Below, piece after piece: positions 10,491-22,726 of a stretch of 64,000 bases of DNA (the stretch's first letter is position 1; each line of letters starts with the position of its first letter). A program made the translations under genes and the position numbers. This stretch comes from Edaphochlamys debaryana (Eukaryota > Chlorophyta > Chlorophyceae > Chlamydomonadales). The stretch is taken from assembly GCA_016858145.1 (NCBI GenBank), contig JAEHOE010000045.1, forward strand, positions 620,001 to 684,000, written 5' to 3'. The notes beneath the pieces are model-generated. The model was not told the DNA's origin. It was given only the letters and a program-made list of their open reading frames with translations, and made no database searches.

Positions 10491-12996
10491 GAGCGTAGAG
10501 CGTCTGGATACTGATGCCGGGACAGCGGGGTGCTTCTTGTATTCGCGCCGGTCGCGCAAGTACGGCGATGGCGGTTGCCAAACGGCAAAGGACCCGACCG
10601 CGTAAGCCCGAGTTGACGCCATTGCTCGGGTGGCGCAACGACATCACCAAAGCCGTAAGCCCAGACCCACAGCAATGGCGGATAGTGAAACTCACCCGGC
10701 GCCGAGTGGCCGTTTGCTGACAGCGTGTCAGAGCAAGTTGCGCTCGACGCTGATGTCGTGCCTGCGTGGCAGGTGTCGGAGGAATGCGGACCCAGCCATG
10801 TTCGGCTGTGTGTTTTGGGAGCAGCTGGGGCTTAACGCTGTGAGCTGCAAGCGGCATGCCGACGTCACTCGGAGCATGTGTTGTCAAAAGTAACGCTGAG
10901 CCTGAAGGCCCATGTTGTTCTGTCACATCACCCTGTGGCGTAGACACTGCCGGGCCTGGCGAGCGACTGGGCTGCAAGCCGAGCGACGCCGTCCCGCGGG
11001 CCATTGGGCAACCGTGCTGGCTCCAGCCTGCTTGGACCCAGCACTCCGGGACCGTCGCTTGGCTGCAGGCCAGGCCTGACGAGTGCCACACAAGGCTGCG
11101 GTGTGACTCGCTTGCAGAACGAAGGACCAGTGGCGTCGAGCCTTTGCGCAGCATGGCGCACAGCCCGGCAGTGCCAAGAGCGGGCTCAGGGCCGAAAGCG
11201 CATCTATCACAGGCGCACAGCAAGTGGGAGCTGCGTGGCTACTTGAGGTTGTCCGCCAGCGCATCATGGAGCGGCCACCTAGGTGGCCGCAGGTGGCCGC
11301 TACAAAATAAAACAGAGTGCTTCCATCTGGGCTGTGCTGTGCTGTGCTGGGGGCCCCTTCTGGGGTCCCTTACTTGTAACCAACGAGGACTGGGCTCAGG
11401 CCGGAGGCGCCGGACGCTCCAATCCCGTACAAGCATCCTGGCACAGCACTGGAGTGCAACAGCCAACAGGCAAGGGGCCTCCCAGGCGTGGCTTGCCCTG
11501 GGCTTGGCGCCCCTGCTGCAACAGAGGTCCACGCCCCCATAAGAGCCTGGGCATGAGTGTCCCAGTACCCGGTGTTTGCATAAAGGTTTGCCTGTGTGGA
11601 GGGTTACTTCAATCCTCGCCGAGGAGGGAGGGGTTGCGCCAACGTGCGGGGCCTGACGGAGGCAAGAGCGCTCTTCCTGCTCCTGCACTGACACGTGGCC
11701 CCAGGGGCACGCACAGGAGGGGACGCTTGGGACATGCGGGAAGCTGACGGACGAAGATGCGGTGACGACATGGGTGATCCAGGCATCAGCCCGCATGAGG
11801 ACAAGGGCCATGCGACGAAAGGTTACAGGAAGCTTGCCGTGTGTGTCCTTCTATCCTCCCTGCTCAGCTTGCTTGGAAGGCCTTGTCGGCTCCCTTGGGC
11901 ATCATGAGGCCAGCCCGCCGCGCCTGCAACAGCGCCAGCGCCGCACGGGTGCGTGCCGTCGCTGCCGCCGCTGCCTGCACCCTGCAGAGCATACCGGGCC
12001 ATTGGCCAGCCACTCGAGCTGACCCCTGGCTCGAACCGCCCCCGGCTCAGCTGCTCCCGTGCCCGCTGCCCCCGCTTTGGGTCCTGCTCCAGCGCCCGCT
12101 CGTCCTTCTCGCCCAGCTTCCCAGTCACCGTGTAAGAACAGCGAGACACCTGCTCCAGTGGCACCAGCATGCCATGAGACACCTGCTCCAGTGGCACAAG
12201 CGCTGGGGGTCAAGCCCAGAGAACCCATGCTTCCACGTCAAGTGCGAATGATCACGCCCAGCTGGGTGCTTAATGGTACGGTTGGGTTGGGGCAGCGGGT
12301 CTCTCTCTAGGGCGGCGGGGACTGCCGTCGACGGATGGCGGCAGCAGAGGGACCAGGGCATCAGCAAATTGACCCAATGCCAGCTGCACACGCGCCCAAC
12401 GCCTTGAGCGGGTTGCGAAGCGTGGGGGCCTGCTCGGTGCTGGGGTGTGTCCACATCCAATCTCCAGGGGCTGTGCCGAGAGCAGCCTGCAGGCTTTCTA
12501 CAGTCCTCGGTGTTTACAATGAAGGACCCCCCTGGGGTCACAGCGCTGAACGCTGGGGCCAAGCGACCCACCTCACGGGCTTGCCCCCTGCAAGCCAGAA
12601 CGCAAGTCCCTGTAATAACTTGCACTGACCACACTCAGGTCCCACCTTAGTCCTTGGCACGCAATGACCATGCTCAGCGTGTATCGATGGCCCCTCCTCG
12701 GCCGCGCCTCCTACCAGTAACCGTTCACCGTTCATCATGTGCTCACACTGTTGGCCGTACACCTCTCGATCCTGGCTCTCCCGGCCCCACATTCACTCCC
12801 ACTCTGCGGCTCCCTCCCGTTTGTTATGCGCCGCAGAGGACTATGTCCCCTCCCCTCTCCTCCTCTTCTACAGTCTCGGGGCCCACCGACAGTATTCAAC
12901 ACTGTGGATTGCCGTACACCCACTCCCCAGCCCGCTCTCTCCACACCCCAGTCCCCACTCCCGGTTACGGGCTGGCGCACAGTGTGCCGCGCACTA
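10491..12996. repeat. Tandem unit, copy 2 (33 bases shorter)
   Basis: This copy is 2,506 bases long. It lacks one 33-base minisatellite repeat (locus 12143-12197) and carries two private substitutions. Otherwise it appears identical to copies 3 and 4 on reading. Confidence 0.9.
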
Positions 12997-15535
12997 GAGC
13001 GTAGAGCGTCTGGATACTGATGCCGGGACAGCGGGGTGCTTCTTGTATTCGCGCCGGTCGCGCAAGTACGGCGATGGCGGTTGCCAAACGGCAAAGGACC
13101 CGACCGCGTAAGCCCGAGTTGACGCCATTGCTCGGGTGGCGCAACGACATCACCAAAGCCGTAAGCCCAGACCCACAGCAATGGCGGATAGTGAAACTCA
13201 CCCGGCGCCGAGTGGCCGTTTGCTGACAGCGTGTCAGAGCAAGTTGCGCTCGACGCTGATGTCGTGCCTGCGTGGCAGGTGTCGGAGGAATGCGGACCCA
13301 GCCATGTTCGGCTGTGTGTTTTGGGAGCAGCTGGGGCTTAACGCTGTGAGCTGCAAGCGGCATGCCGACGTCACTCGGAGCATGTGTTGTCAAAAGTAAC
13401 GCTGAGCCTGAAGGCCCATGTTGTTCTGTCACATCACCCTGTGGCGTAGACACTGCCGGGCCTGGCGAGCGACTGGGCTGCAAGCCGAGCGACGCCGTCC
13501 CGCGGGCCATTGGGCAACCGTGCTGGCTCCAGCCTGCTTGGACCCAGCACTCCGGGACCGTCGCTTGGCTGCAGGCCAGGCCTGACGAGTGCCACACAAG
13601 GCTGCGGTGTGACTCGCTTGCAGAACGAAGGACCAGTGGCGTCGAGCCTTTGCGCAGCATGGCGCACAGCCCGGCAGTGCCAAGAGCGGGCTCAGGGCCG
13701 AAAGCGCATCTATCACAGGCGCACAGCAAGTGGGAGCTGCGTGGCTACTTGAGGTTGTCCGCCAGCGCATCATGGAGCGGCCACCTAGGTGGCCGCAGGT
13801 GGCCGCTACAAAATAAAACAGAGTGCTTCCATCTGGGCTGTGCTGTGCTGTGCTGGGGGCCCCTTCTGGGGTCCCTTACTTGTAACCAACGAGGACTGGG
13901 CTCAGGCCGGAGGCGCCGGACGCTCCAATCCCGTACAAGCATCCTGGCACAGCACTGGAGTGCAACAGCCAACAGGCAAGGGGCCTCCCAGGCGTGGCTT
14001 GCCCTGGGCTTGGCGCCCCTGCTGCAACAGAGGTCCACGCCCCCATAAGAGCCTGGGCATGAGTGTCCCAGTACCCGGTGTTTGCATAAAGGTTTGCCTG
14101 TGTGGAGGGTTACTTCAATCCTCGCCGAGGAGGGAGGGGTTGCGCCAACGTGCGGGGCCTGACGGAGGCAAGAGCGCTCTTCCTGCTCCTGCACTGACAC
14201 GTGGCCCCAGGGGCACGCACAGGAGGGGACGCTTGGGACATGCGGGAAGCTGACGGACGAAGATGCGGTGACGACATGGGTGATCCAGGCATCAGCCCGC
14301 ATGAGGACAAGGGCCATGCGACGAAAGGTTACAGGAAGCTTGCCGTGTGTGCCCTTCTATCCTCCCTGCTCAGCTTGCTTGGAAGGCCTTGTCGGCTCCC
14401 TTGGGCATCATGAGGCCAGCCCGCCGCGCCTGCAACAGCGCCAGCGCCGCACGGGTGCGTGCCGTCGCTGCCGCCGCTGCCTGCACCCTGCAGAGCAAAC
14501 CGGGCCATTGGCCAGCCACTCGAGCTGACCCCTGGCTCGAACCGCCCCCGGCTCAGCTGCTCCCGTGCCCGCTGCCCCCGCTTTGGGTCCTGCTCCAGCG
14601 CCCGCTCGTCCTTCTCGCCCAGCTTCCCAGTCACCGTGTAAGAACAGCGAGACACCTGCTCCAGTGGCACCAGCATGCCATGAGACACCTGCTCCAGTGG
14701 CACCAGCATGCCATGAGACACCTGCTCCAGTGGCACAAGCGCTGGGGGTCAAGCCCAGAGAACCCATGCTTCCACGTCAAGTGCGAATGATCACGCCCAG
14801 CTGGGTGCTTAATGGTACGGTTGGGTTGGGGCAGCGGGTCTCTCTCTAGGGCGGCGGGGACTGCCGTCGACGGATGGCGGCAGCAGAGGGACCAGGGCAT
14901 CAGCAAATTGACCCAATGCCAGCTGCACACGCGCCCAACGCCTTGAGCGGGTTGCGAAGCGTGGGGGCCTGCTCGGTGCTGGGGTGTGTCCACATCCAAT
15001 CTCCAGGGGCTGTGCCGAGAGCAGCCTGCAGGCTTTCTACAGTCCTCGGTGTTTACAATGAAGGACCCCCCTGGGGTCACAGCGCTGAACGCTGGGGCCA
15101 AGCGACCCACCTCACGGGCTTGCCCCCTGCAAGCCAGAACGCAAGTCCCTGTAATAACTTGCACTGACCACACTCAGGTCCCACCTTAGTCCTTGGCACG
15201 CAATGACCATGCTCAGCGTGTATCGATGGCCCCTCCTCGGCCGCGCCTCCTACCAGTAACCGTTCACCGTTCATCATGTGCTCACACTGTTGGCCGTACA
15301 CCTCTCGATCCTGGCTCTCCCGGCCCCACATTCACTCCCACTCTGCGGCTCCCTCCCGTTTGTTATGCGCCGCAGAGGACTATGTCCCCTCCCCTCTCCT
15401 CCTCTTCTACAGTCTCGGGGCCCACCGACAGTATTCAACACTGTGGATTGCCGTACACCCACTCCCCAGCCCGCTCTCTCCACACCCCAGTCCCCACTCC
15501 CGGTTACGGGCTGGCGCACAGTGTGCCGCGCACTA
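12997..15535. repeat. Tandem unit, copy 3
   Basis: This copy is 2,539 bases long, with the palindrome at 13777-13796 and the minisatellite at 14649-14736. I saw no difference from copy 4. Confidence 0.9.
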
Positions 15536-18074
15536 GAGCGTAGAGCGTCTGGATACTGATGCCGGGACAGCGGGGTGCTTCTTGTATTCGCGCCGGTCGC
15601 GCAAGTACGGCGATGGCGGTTGCCAAACGGCAAAGGACCCGACCGCGTAAGCCCGAGTTGACGCCATTGCTCGGGTGGCGCAACGACATCACCAAAGCCG
15701 TAAGCCCAGACCCACAGCAATGGCGGATAGTGAAACTCACCCGGCGCCGAGTGGCCGTTTGCTGACAGCGTGTCAGAGCAAGTTGCGCTCGACGCTGATG
15801 TCGTGCCTGCGTGGCAGGTGTCGGAGGAATGCGGACCCAGCCATGTTCGGCTGTGTGTTTTGGGAGCAGCTGGGGCTTAACGCTGTGAGCTGCAAGCGGC
15901 ATGCCGACGTCACTCGGAGCATGTGTTGTCAAAAGTAACGCTGAGCCTGAAGGCCCATGTTGTTCTGTCACATCACCCTGTGGCGTAGACACTGCCGGGC
16001 CTGGCGAGCGACTGGGCTGCAAGCCGAGCGACGCCGTCCCGCGGGCCATTGGGCAACCGTGCTGGCTCCAGCCTGCTTGGACCCAGCACTCCGGGACCGT
16101 CGCTTGGCTGCAGGCCAGGCCTGACGAGTGCCACACAAGGCTGCGGTGTGACTCGCTTGCAGAACGAAGGACCAGTGGCGTCGAGCCTTTGCGCAGCATG
16201 GCGCACAGCCCGGCAGTGCCAAGAGCGGGCTCAGGGCCGAAAGCGCATCTATCACAGGCGCACAGCAAGTGGGAGCTGCGTGGCTACTTGAGGTTGTCCG
16301 CCAGCGCATCATGGAGCGGCCACCTAGGTGGCCGCAGGTGGCCGCTACAAAATAAAACAGAGTGCTTCCATCTGGGCTGTGCTGTGCTGTGCTGGGGGCC
16401 CCTTCTGGGGTCCCTTACTTGTAACCAACGAGGACTGGGCTCAGGCCGGAGGCGCCGGACGCTCCAATCCCGTACAAGCATCCTGGCACAGCACTGGAGT
16501 GCAACAGCCAACAGGCAAGGGGCCTCCCAGGCGTGGCTTGCCCTGGGCTTGGCGCCCCTGCTGCAACAGAGGTCCACGCCCCCATAAGAGCCTGGGCATG
16601 AGTGTCCCAGTACCCGGTGTTTGCATAAAGGTTTGCCTGTGTGGAGGGTTACTTCAATCCTCGCCGAGGAGGGAGGGGTTGCGCCAACGTGCGGGGCCTG
16701 ACGGAGGCAAGAGCGCTCTTCCTGCTCCTGCACTGACACGTGGCCCCAGGGGCACGCACAGGAGGGGACGCTTGGGACATGCGGGAAGCTGACGGACGAA
16801 GATGCGGTGACGACATGGGTGATCCAGGCATCAGCCCGCATGAGGACAAGGGCCATGCGACGAAAGGTTACAGGAAGCTTGCCGTGTGTGCCCTTCTATC
16901 CTCCCTGCTCAGCTTGCTTGGAAGGCCTTGTCGGCTCCCTTGGGCATCATGAGGCCAGCCCGCCGCGCCTGCAACAGCGCCAGCGCCGCACGGGTGCGTG
17001 CCGTCGCTGCCGCCGCTGCCTGCACCCTGCAGAGCAAACCGGGCCATTGGCCAGCCACTCGAGCTGACCCCTGGCTCGAACCGCCCCCGGCTCAGCTGCT
17101 CCCGTGCCCGCTGCCCCCGCTTTGGGTCCTGCTCCAGCGCCCGCTCGTCCTTCTCGCCCAGCTTCCCAGTCACCGTGTAAGAACAGCGAGACACCTGCTC
17201 CAGTGGCACCAGCATGCCATGAGACACCTGCTCCAGTGGCACCAGCATGCCATGAGACACCTGCTCCAGTGGCACAAGCGCTGGGGGTCAAGCCCAGAGA
17301 ACCCATGCTTCCACGTCAAGTGCGAATGATCACGCCCAGCTGGGTGCTTAATGGTACGGTTGGGTTGGGGCAGCGGGTCTCTCTCTAGGGCGGCGGGGAC
17401 TGCCGTCGACGGATGGCGGCAGCAGAGGGACCAGGGCATCAGCAAATTGACCCAATGCCAGCTGCACACGCGCCCAACGCCTTGAGCGGGTTGCGAAGCG
17501 TGGGGGCCTGCTCGGTGCTGGGGTGTGTCCACATCCAATCTCCAGGGGCTGTGCCGAGAGCAGCCTGCAGGCTTTCTACAGTCCTCGGTGTTTACAATGA
17601 AGGACCCCCCTGGGGTCACAGCGCTGAACGCTGGGGCCAAGCGACCCACCTCACGGGCTTGCCCCCTGCAAGCCAGAACGCAAGTCCCTGTAATAACTTG
17701 CACTGACCACACTCAGGTCCCACCTTAGTCCTTGGCACGCAATGACCATGCTCAGCGTGTATCGATGGCCCCTCCTCGGCCGCGCCTCCTACCAGTAACC
17801 GTTCACCGTTCATCATGTGCTCACACTGTTGGCCGTACACCTCTCGATCCTGGCTCTCCCGGCCCCACATTCACTCCCACTCTGCGGCTCCCTCCCGTTT
17901 GTTATGCGCCGCAGAGGACTATGTCCCCTCCCCTCTCCTCCTCTTCTACAGTCTCGGGGCCCACCGACAGTATTCAACACTGTGGATTGCCGTACACCCA
18001 CTCCCCAGCCCGCTCTCTCCACACCCCAGTCCCCACTCCCGGTTACGGGCTGGCGCACAGTGTGCCGCGCACTA
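15536..18074. repeat. Tandem unit, copy 4
   Basis: This copy is 2,539 bases long, with the palindrome at 16316-16335 and the minisatellite at 17188-17275. It ends in the same GCGCACTAG junction as copies 1-3. Confidence 0.9.
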
Positions 18075-18535
18075 GAGCGTAGAGCGTCTGGATACTGATG
18101 CCGGGACAGCGGGGTGCTTCTTGTATTCGCGCCGGTCGCGCAAGTACGGCGATGGCGGTTGCCAAACGGCAAAGGACCCGACCGCGTAAGCCCGAGTTGA
18201 CGCCATTGCTCGGGTGGCGCAACGACATCACCAAAGCCGTAAGCCCAGACCCACAGCAATGGCGGATAGTGAAACTCACCCGGCGCCGAGTGGCCGTTTG
18301 CTGACAGCGTGTCAGAGCAAGTTGCGCTCGACGCTGATGTCGTGCCTGCGTGGCAGGTGTCGGAGGAATGCGGACCCAGCCATGTTCGGCTGTGTGTTTT
18401 GGGAGCAGCTGGGGCTTAACGCTGTGAGCTGCAAGCGGCATGCCGACGTCACTCGGAGCATGTGTTGTCAAAAGTAACGCTGAGCCTGAAGGCCCATGTT
18501 GTTCTGTCACATCACCCTGTGGCGTAGACACTGCC
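18075..18535. repeat. Tandem unit, truncated copy 5
   Basis: Only the first 461 bases of the unit are present. Similarity stops after GACACTGCCG; the next bases, GAGCGAGGGCAAG, do not match the unit (GGCCTGGCGAGCG). The array edge is therefore a deletion or insertion breakpoint rather than a natural unit end. Confidence 0.9.
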
Positions 18536-18539
18536 GAGC

Positions 18540-18720
18540 GAGGGCAAGACCAGGGGGGCCCCGTGCCGTTCAGGGGGTCGAAGGGGTGCTTTGGGTCAGA
18601 AATGATGTCAGCCACCTTGCGTTCCATGCGGAATCTCTCAGTCCATGCGGCACCTCTCAGACCATCCTTACACAAGCTTAAAACGAGCTCACAGACTGCT
18701 GCCGAGCCCGTTCGTGTCAA
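18540..18720 (-). pseudogene. Protein-coding relic, possibly the 3' end of a LINE open frame
   Basis: The minus strand next to the array edge reads RMERKVADIISDPKHPFDPL within an open frame from about 18720. The ISDPxHPL-type stretch resembles the C-terminal end of reverse transcriptase open frames of some LINE families. No other reverse-transcriptase motif is nearby, so it would be a tail fragment. It could equally be an exon of an unrelated protein. The frame runs on into the tandem repeat, so it is not intact. Confidence 0.3.
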
Positions 18721-20026
18721 GAGGCCGCAACCTCAACGCATTGCCAACTCCATATGCTTGTGACACAAGGTGACCCTTGGCGCAGCCCTGACGCAACTCA
18801 TGCCGTCATGCACGTCAACCCCAGCCCCAACCCAACCACGGGCGACAACACCCAACGGGGCAGCTTGCCCGTCCCTCCGCACGCGTTCAACAGTTCAAAG
18901 TAGGGAACAACTATAGGCCCCGCCCCTTAGACGCCTAGCCACCTGGTTCCGTGATGACATGGTGCCCGCACCTCCAGAAGCCTCCTTCCTCCTCCCAGCG
19001 GACCAAATTAAGTAATGCATGGCCTAAGCGAGGTCCCACGCCTCGCGAGCAAGGGCTTGACCGCCTTATAAGGCTCTATCCGGCTCCGCATGCAGCCCGT
19101 GCATAATATGCCGGTCATCGCTCGTAACCGCCACCCCGGCGCAAGAAGAGTACACAATATAGAACAGAGCCGAAAGGCGCAGCTCCAGCAATGCTGCTGG
19201 AGCTGGCAGCAGTGAGGACCGGGTGATCACGGCGGGTAAGTGGAAGTGGCATGCAGCGCGGAACTATTACGTACTACTATAGCACACACCCGCATCTCAA
19301 AGTCTCATTAGTTGCTCAGTCACAGCCGCAATCTTCACCTCAATCCTGCATATCAGCAGCGGCGCTGAACGCCATCGCCATCGCAAGCGGGCAGGCTGCC
19401 ACACGCCACACGCCATGCCCAACACAATTCCGCAGTCCTCTTAAGGCTAAGCCCCACCAGTTCGTGCGCATTGCTCTTGAGCAGCGCGCCCCTACACAGG
19501 AGGGCAAAATTGCACCGCCCAGCGGACTCACTGGCCAACACGCGCCCCGGCCAGCTGGGCAGGCGTGTGCCAACAACACCCGCCTTCCTAGAATCGTACG
19601 CCTCGCATGCCACTGCTCCGCAGCCCAGCCAATGAGGCGAGGCACCGAGAGCCGTCGCAGCGACCCTCTCCTCTGAAGCGTCCAGAGTCACTCAGTGCTG
19701 TCCGCCTAGTCCATTCCCACAGTTCACTGGCACTCTCGGCAGTGCCCCCGAGGGCGCTCGCCGCCTCTGGGCTCGTAGTACTCGCTGATCCATTCTCGCA
19801 GCCTTCGCTCGCCTCCCCCTAAGTTGCGCACATCGCCCACGCTCCGCAGGCGCGCACCGCTCTTGACACCCCCTCCAGTTCTTCCTCCGCTCACCAGCCG
19901 CAATGATCTTCAGTCCTGCACGCCTGCCGTATCGCATGCACCACACCACTCCCTCGCTCGGCCAAGCATGGCTTACACTTTTGCATTGGATCACAATTGT
20001 TCCGTCAACCACTCCCGGCCCTACGC
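18721..20026. other. Intergenic region, nothing recognised
   Basis: The stretch 18770-19250 is less GC-rich than its surroundings and has no long frame of interest. A 141-codon plus-strand frame at 19251-19676 has no recognisable motif and faces equally long minus-strand frames, so I do not call it. The right end should hold the 3' untranslated region of the TMEM45-like gene; TTACA at 19973-19977 is a possible polyadenylation signal (TGTAA on the minus strand). Confidence 0.5.
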
Positions 20027-22726
20027 CTACACCTGGTGTGGGCCGCAGCTGCTGCTGAGGAGGCCCTTGCCGCCTCCGGGCTCTGCTCCAAAGGCGGCCC
20101 GGGCGGGGCCGTGGCCCTCGAGCGGGTCCTCGTCCAGGGCGCTGGTGCGCTCGTACTGCGAGGCGCCGCGGGCGTCCTGGATCACGAACCAGCAGTGGAA
20201 GGCCAGGTAGGCTGCGGAGGAGAGGGGTGGGTGCCGGGCAGGAGGGAGAGCCGTGAGAAGAGCTGCAAACGATACGATATGGAGCTGGAGCAGGAGCCCC
20301 GGGAAACGGCCCGCGGCACGCGTCTTCATGACCACCCGACTTCTTGACAGCGGCTGGCTGACTTACAAGCAAACAAGAAGACGACGACCAGGAGGATGCA
20401 GAAGACAAAGACCACGGGGGTCATCATGGCGGGGGCCATGTCCTCGCCGCCCGCCTCGTCCCAAGCCGGGCGGTCTGCGGAGGGAAAGCCAGCAACAGGT
20501 GCGCATCAGTCCTGCGCCCAGTGGAGTCTCTGGCTGACCGTCAAGAGGCATTCCGCACAGAACTACGACAGGCCCTGTTCTGCCCGCGTGGCCGCCCCAG
20601 CTCGTATCCCCCTCTCCACAAGCTCTGCCCAAGCCCGGAGACTCACGCTCAAACAGGATGACCGCAGCCGCGAAGAACCACACGCCCTGCATCAGGGTTG
20701 CGGCCACGCGCCCCCACGAGGCCAGGAAGGACGCGGGGTAGGCCAGCTCCGCCAGCACCATGATGGCGCAGGCGAGCATGGTGTAGAACAGGATGCCGTG
20801 CACCGCAATGTCCAGCGGCAGGTGCTTGGCATGCAGGCCCATGAGCAGCGCCTCGCACATGAAGGCGATGAAGAGAGCCACCTGGGGGCGGGTGGGGGTG
20901 GGGCCGGGACGTGGACAAGGGTGGTTGGCATAGGCGTGTGCGGTTTGCCGAGTGGTGGGGGTGGGGGGGTCAGGGTAGGAGTCCTGTCGAAGGGCGGCTG
21001 GGCGAGGCAGGGCGGAAGGCGACGGGAGCCCACTGGGGCCGAATCGATGCCGCGCGGTCATCCTGTCTTCCCCTTGCGCGCTGGTGCCCACCTGCTGCGT
21101 GCCGGCCGGCAGCTCCACCTCGAACCCTACCAGGTCCACCACGCCTGGAGACATGGGGGGCAGGGGCAGGGCGGTCAGCGGCTCAGGAGCACCACTGATG
21201 GAGCTGGACTGCCGTAGTCTGGCGCGGCGCTTGGCCTTGCTGCCCCCCGAGGCTGCCCCCGCTGCACGCCCCGGTGCCCAAGGCCGCACCTGACACCACG
21301 AAAGCCGGATATATCGCCATATGCTGCCAGTTGGTCATGTGCGGCCCGTAGAAGTGGCCCGCACGTGGGTAGCCGGCGGGGCAAAGCAGCGACCTGCGTG
21401 GTTGCACAGGCGTGGGCCGGCGTGAGATGATGCGCAGTCTGGCTATCGTGGTCACAGCTAGGCCTGCCCGCTTCCACCCACAGGCTCGGGACCCCTGCGC
21501 CGCTATTGCCCCTGGCCCCAATCGCACCTGAAGCCTCCCTTGTGGGCGAAGTACAGCTCCCAAGAGATTGCAATCTGGAGCGCAGCAGAAGCGCAATCGA
21601 GCGTTACAGGTGGACCCAACTACCGGGAGGAAACAGGTGACGGGTGACGGACCCATCTCAGGTGCCCCGCTCACCAGCGGCAGCACGGTCTTGCAAATGG
21701 CCTCAGACTGCTTGGGAAGCCGCCATAGCGAGTGCGTCGTCTCCATCCGATACTCACCTCCCTTCTGACGCCGGGAAACCAGGTAGTTCCTGGGGGCGGG
21801 AGGAAGGGAAAGGGGCATGCATTGCGTGCGGTCAACCAGCTGAACCAGGGCGTTCGGCGGGGAGGGGTGGCCGCGTGCAGGGCCCAGCCGTCTCGTGGCG
21901 GTACCAGCAGAACCGTGGCGGCACTTCAGACCTCGTCGGCAGACAGTTGTACCGGTATTTAGGCAAGGACGTACCTGTAAATCCCTTGCATCCAGTGCAG
22001 GCCCCAGAGGACGAAGACCACGCCCTGAGGAGGGAGACGAACAGTCCGCGTGGAGTGAAGCGCGGCCCTGCTTGCTGGCCAACTGCGGTCACACTTGAAC
22101 CCCTTCTAACTCAATCCCAATTCAGCGTTGCTCCTCTCCGTAGCCCGCTGCCCTACCGGCATCAGGTGCCCGATCCAGGAGCCTGAAGGCAGGGAGGGGG
22201 GGGTCAGGACACAGCGGTGCGGGTCAGGACTCAAGTTGGTCAACCGCTTCGCGCACAGGCACCATAGCTCCTCAAACCCTGGTATATGCACGACGTGCAC
22301 ATACTAGAATGTGCCTTGCATGACCCCTGGTGCATACGTCCGGACGTACGCGCGCAGAAGGCAATCTCCGCCAGTTGGTCAGCCAACCGAGCTTTTAAAC
22401 ACTTTTTAGCACCAGAGACGAGGGTGTGTTCGCTGGGCTAGCGCGGGGGCGGTGGCGAGTTCGCCCGGCAGGGCGGCAACGTCATGCGCCCGCAATTCCT
22501 TCGGTCGCGGGCTGAGTCGCTCGCAGCGCTGACCCGCCCGTTGCAGCCGGTGTGAGGTAAAGGCGTATGCGCCCGCTGGGAACGGCGGCCACCACGCGCG
22601 CCCTCGTTCCCCTCCCCGCAGCTCACCGCCCTCGGTGAGCAGTGGTTCTCCAGAGCAGAAGAAAAGGCCGTGCCCACCACCAGCATGCTGGTGAACAGCC
22701 GTAGGTGCGTCTCCGCTTGAAGCCAT
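20027..22726 (-). CDS. TMEM45/DUF716-family multi-pass membrane protein
   Basis: The first exons join in frame: 22627-22726 (start MASSGDAPTAVHQ), 22157-22182 and 21975-22024, giving GSWIGHLMPGVVFVLWGLHW. Later exons give IAISWELYFAHKGG, GHFYGPHMTNWQHMAIYPAF and VALFIAFMCEALLMGLHAKH. After those come LDIAVHGILFYTMLACAIMV, VAATLMQGVWFFAAAVILFE, TPVVFVFCILLVVVFLFA and a soluble tail ending GLLSSSCGPHQV. The GH-P-G opening, the N-W-Q-H motif and at least six hydrophobic segments fit the DUF716/TMEM45 family. Members are integral membrane proteins of poorly known function; some plant members have been linked to pathogen response. The exon at 21675-21789 may be longer or shorter than shown, because a good donor (GGGAG|GTGAGT) lies inside it. 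The start exon is inferred from matching splice phase and is the least certain part. Confidence 0.75.

Larger units (their letters stand above)
7951..18535. repeat. Tandem array of a ~2.5 kb unit, 4 full copies plus a partial
   Basis: Head-to-tail copies start at 7951, 10491, 12997, 15536 and 18075, each with the motif GAGCGTAGAGCGTCTGGATA. Spacings are 2540, 2506, 2539 and 2539 bases. The last copy stops after about 461 bases, at GTAGACACTGCCG, where the sequence changes. The 33-base shortfall of copy 2 is one missing minisatellite repeat. Only a handful of other differences are visible. Copy 1 alone has an extra C near 8045, GACCTAGCC near 8254 and CCATCGGGC near 8463; copy 2 alone has GTGTCCTTC near 11846 and AGCATACCG near 11990. 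No terminal inverted repeats, transposase or reverse transcriptase are visible inside the unit, and no family is recognised. The left edge lies 68 bp upstream of the isocitrate lyase start codon. Confidence 0.95.

Noticed and set aside
10459..11223. A 254-codon minus-strand frame repeated in the tandem units
   Set aside because: It crosses the unit junction and is interrupted in copy 1 by an extra base. Its composition is Ser/Cys/Pro/Arg-rich without any motif. I do not count it as a gene.
7951..18535. CRISPR array or centromere-type satellite
   Set aside because: Units are ~2.5 kb with no spacers, which excludes CRISPR. Nothing in the window supports a centromere, and ordinary genes flank the array.
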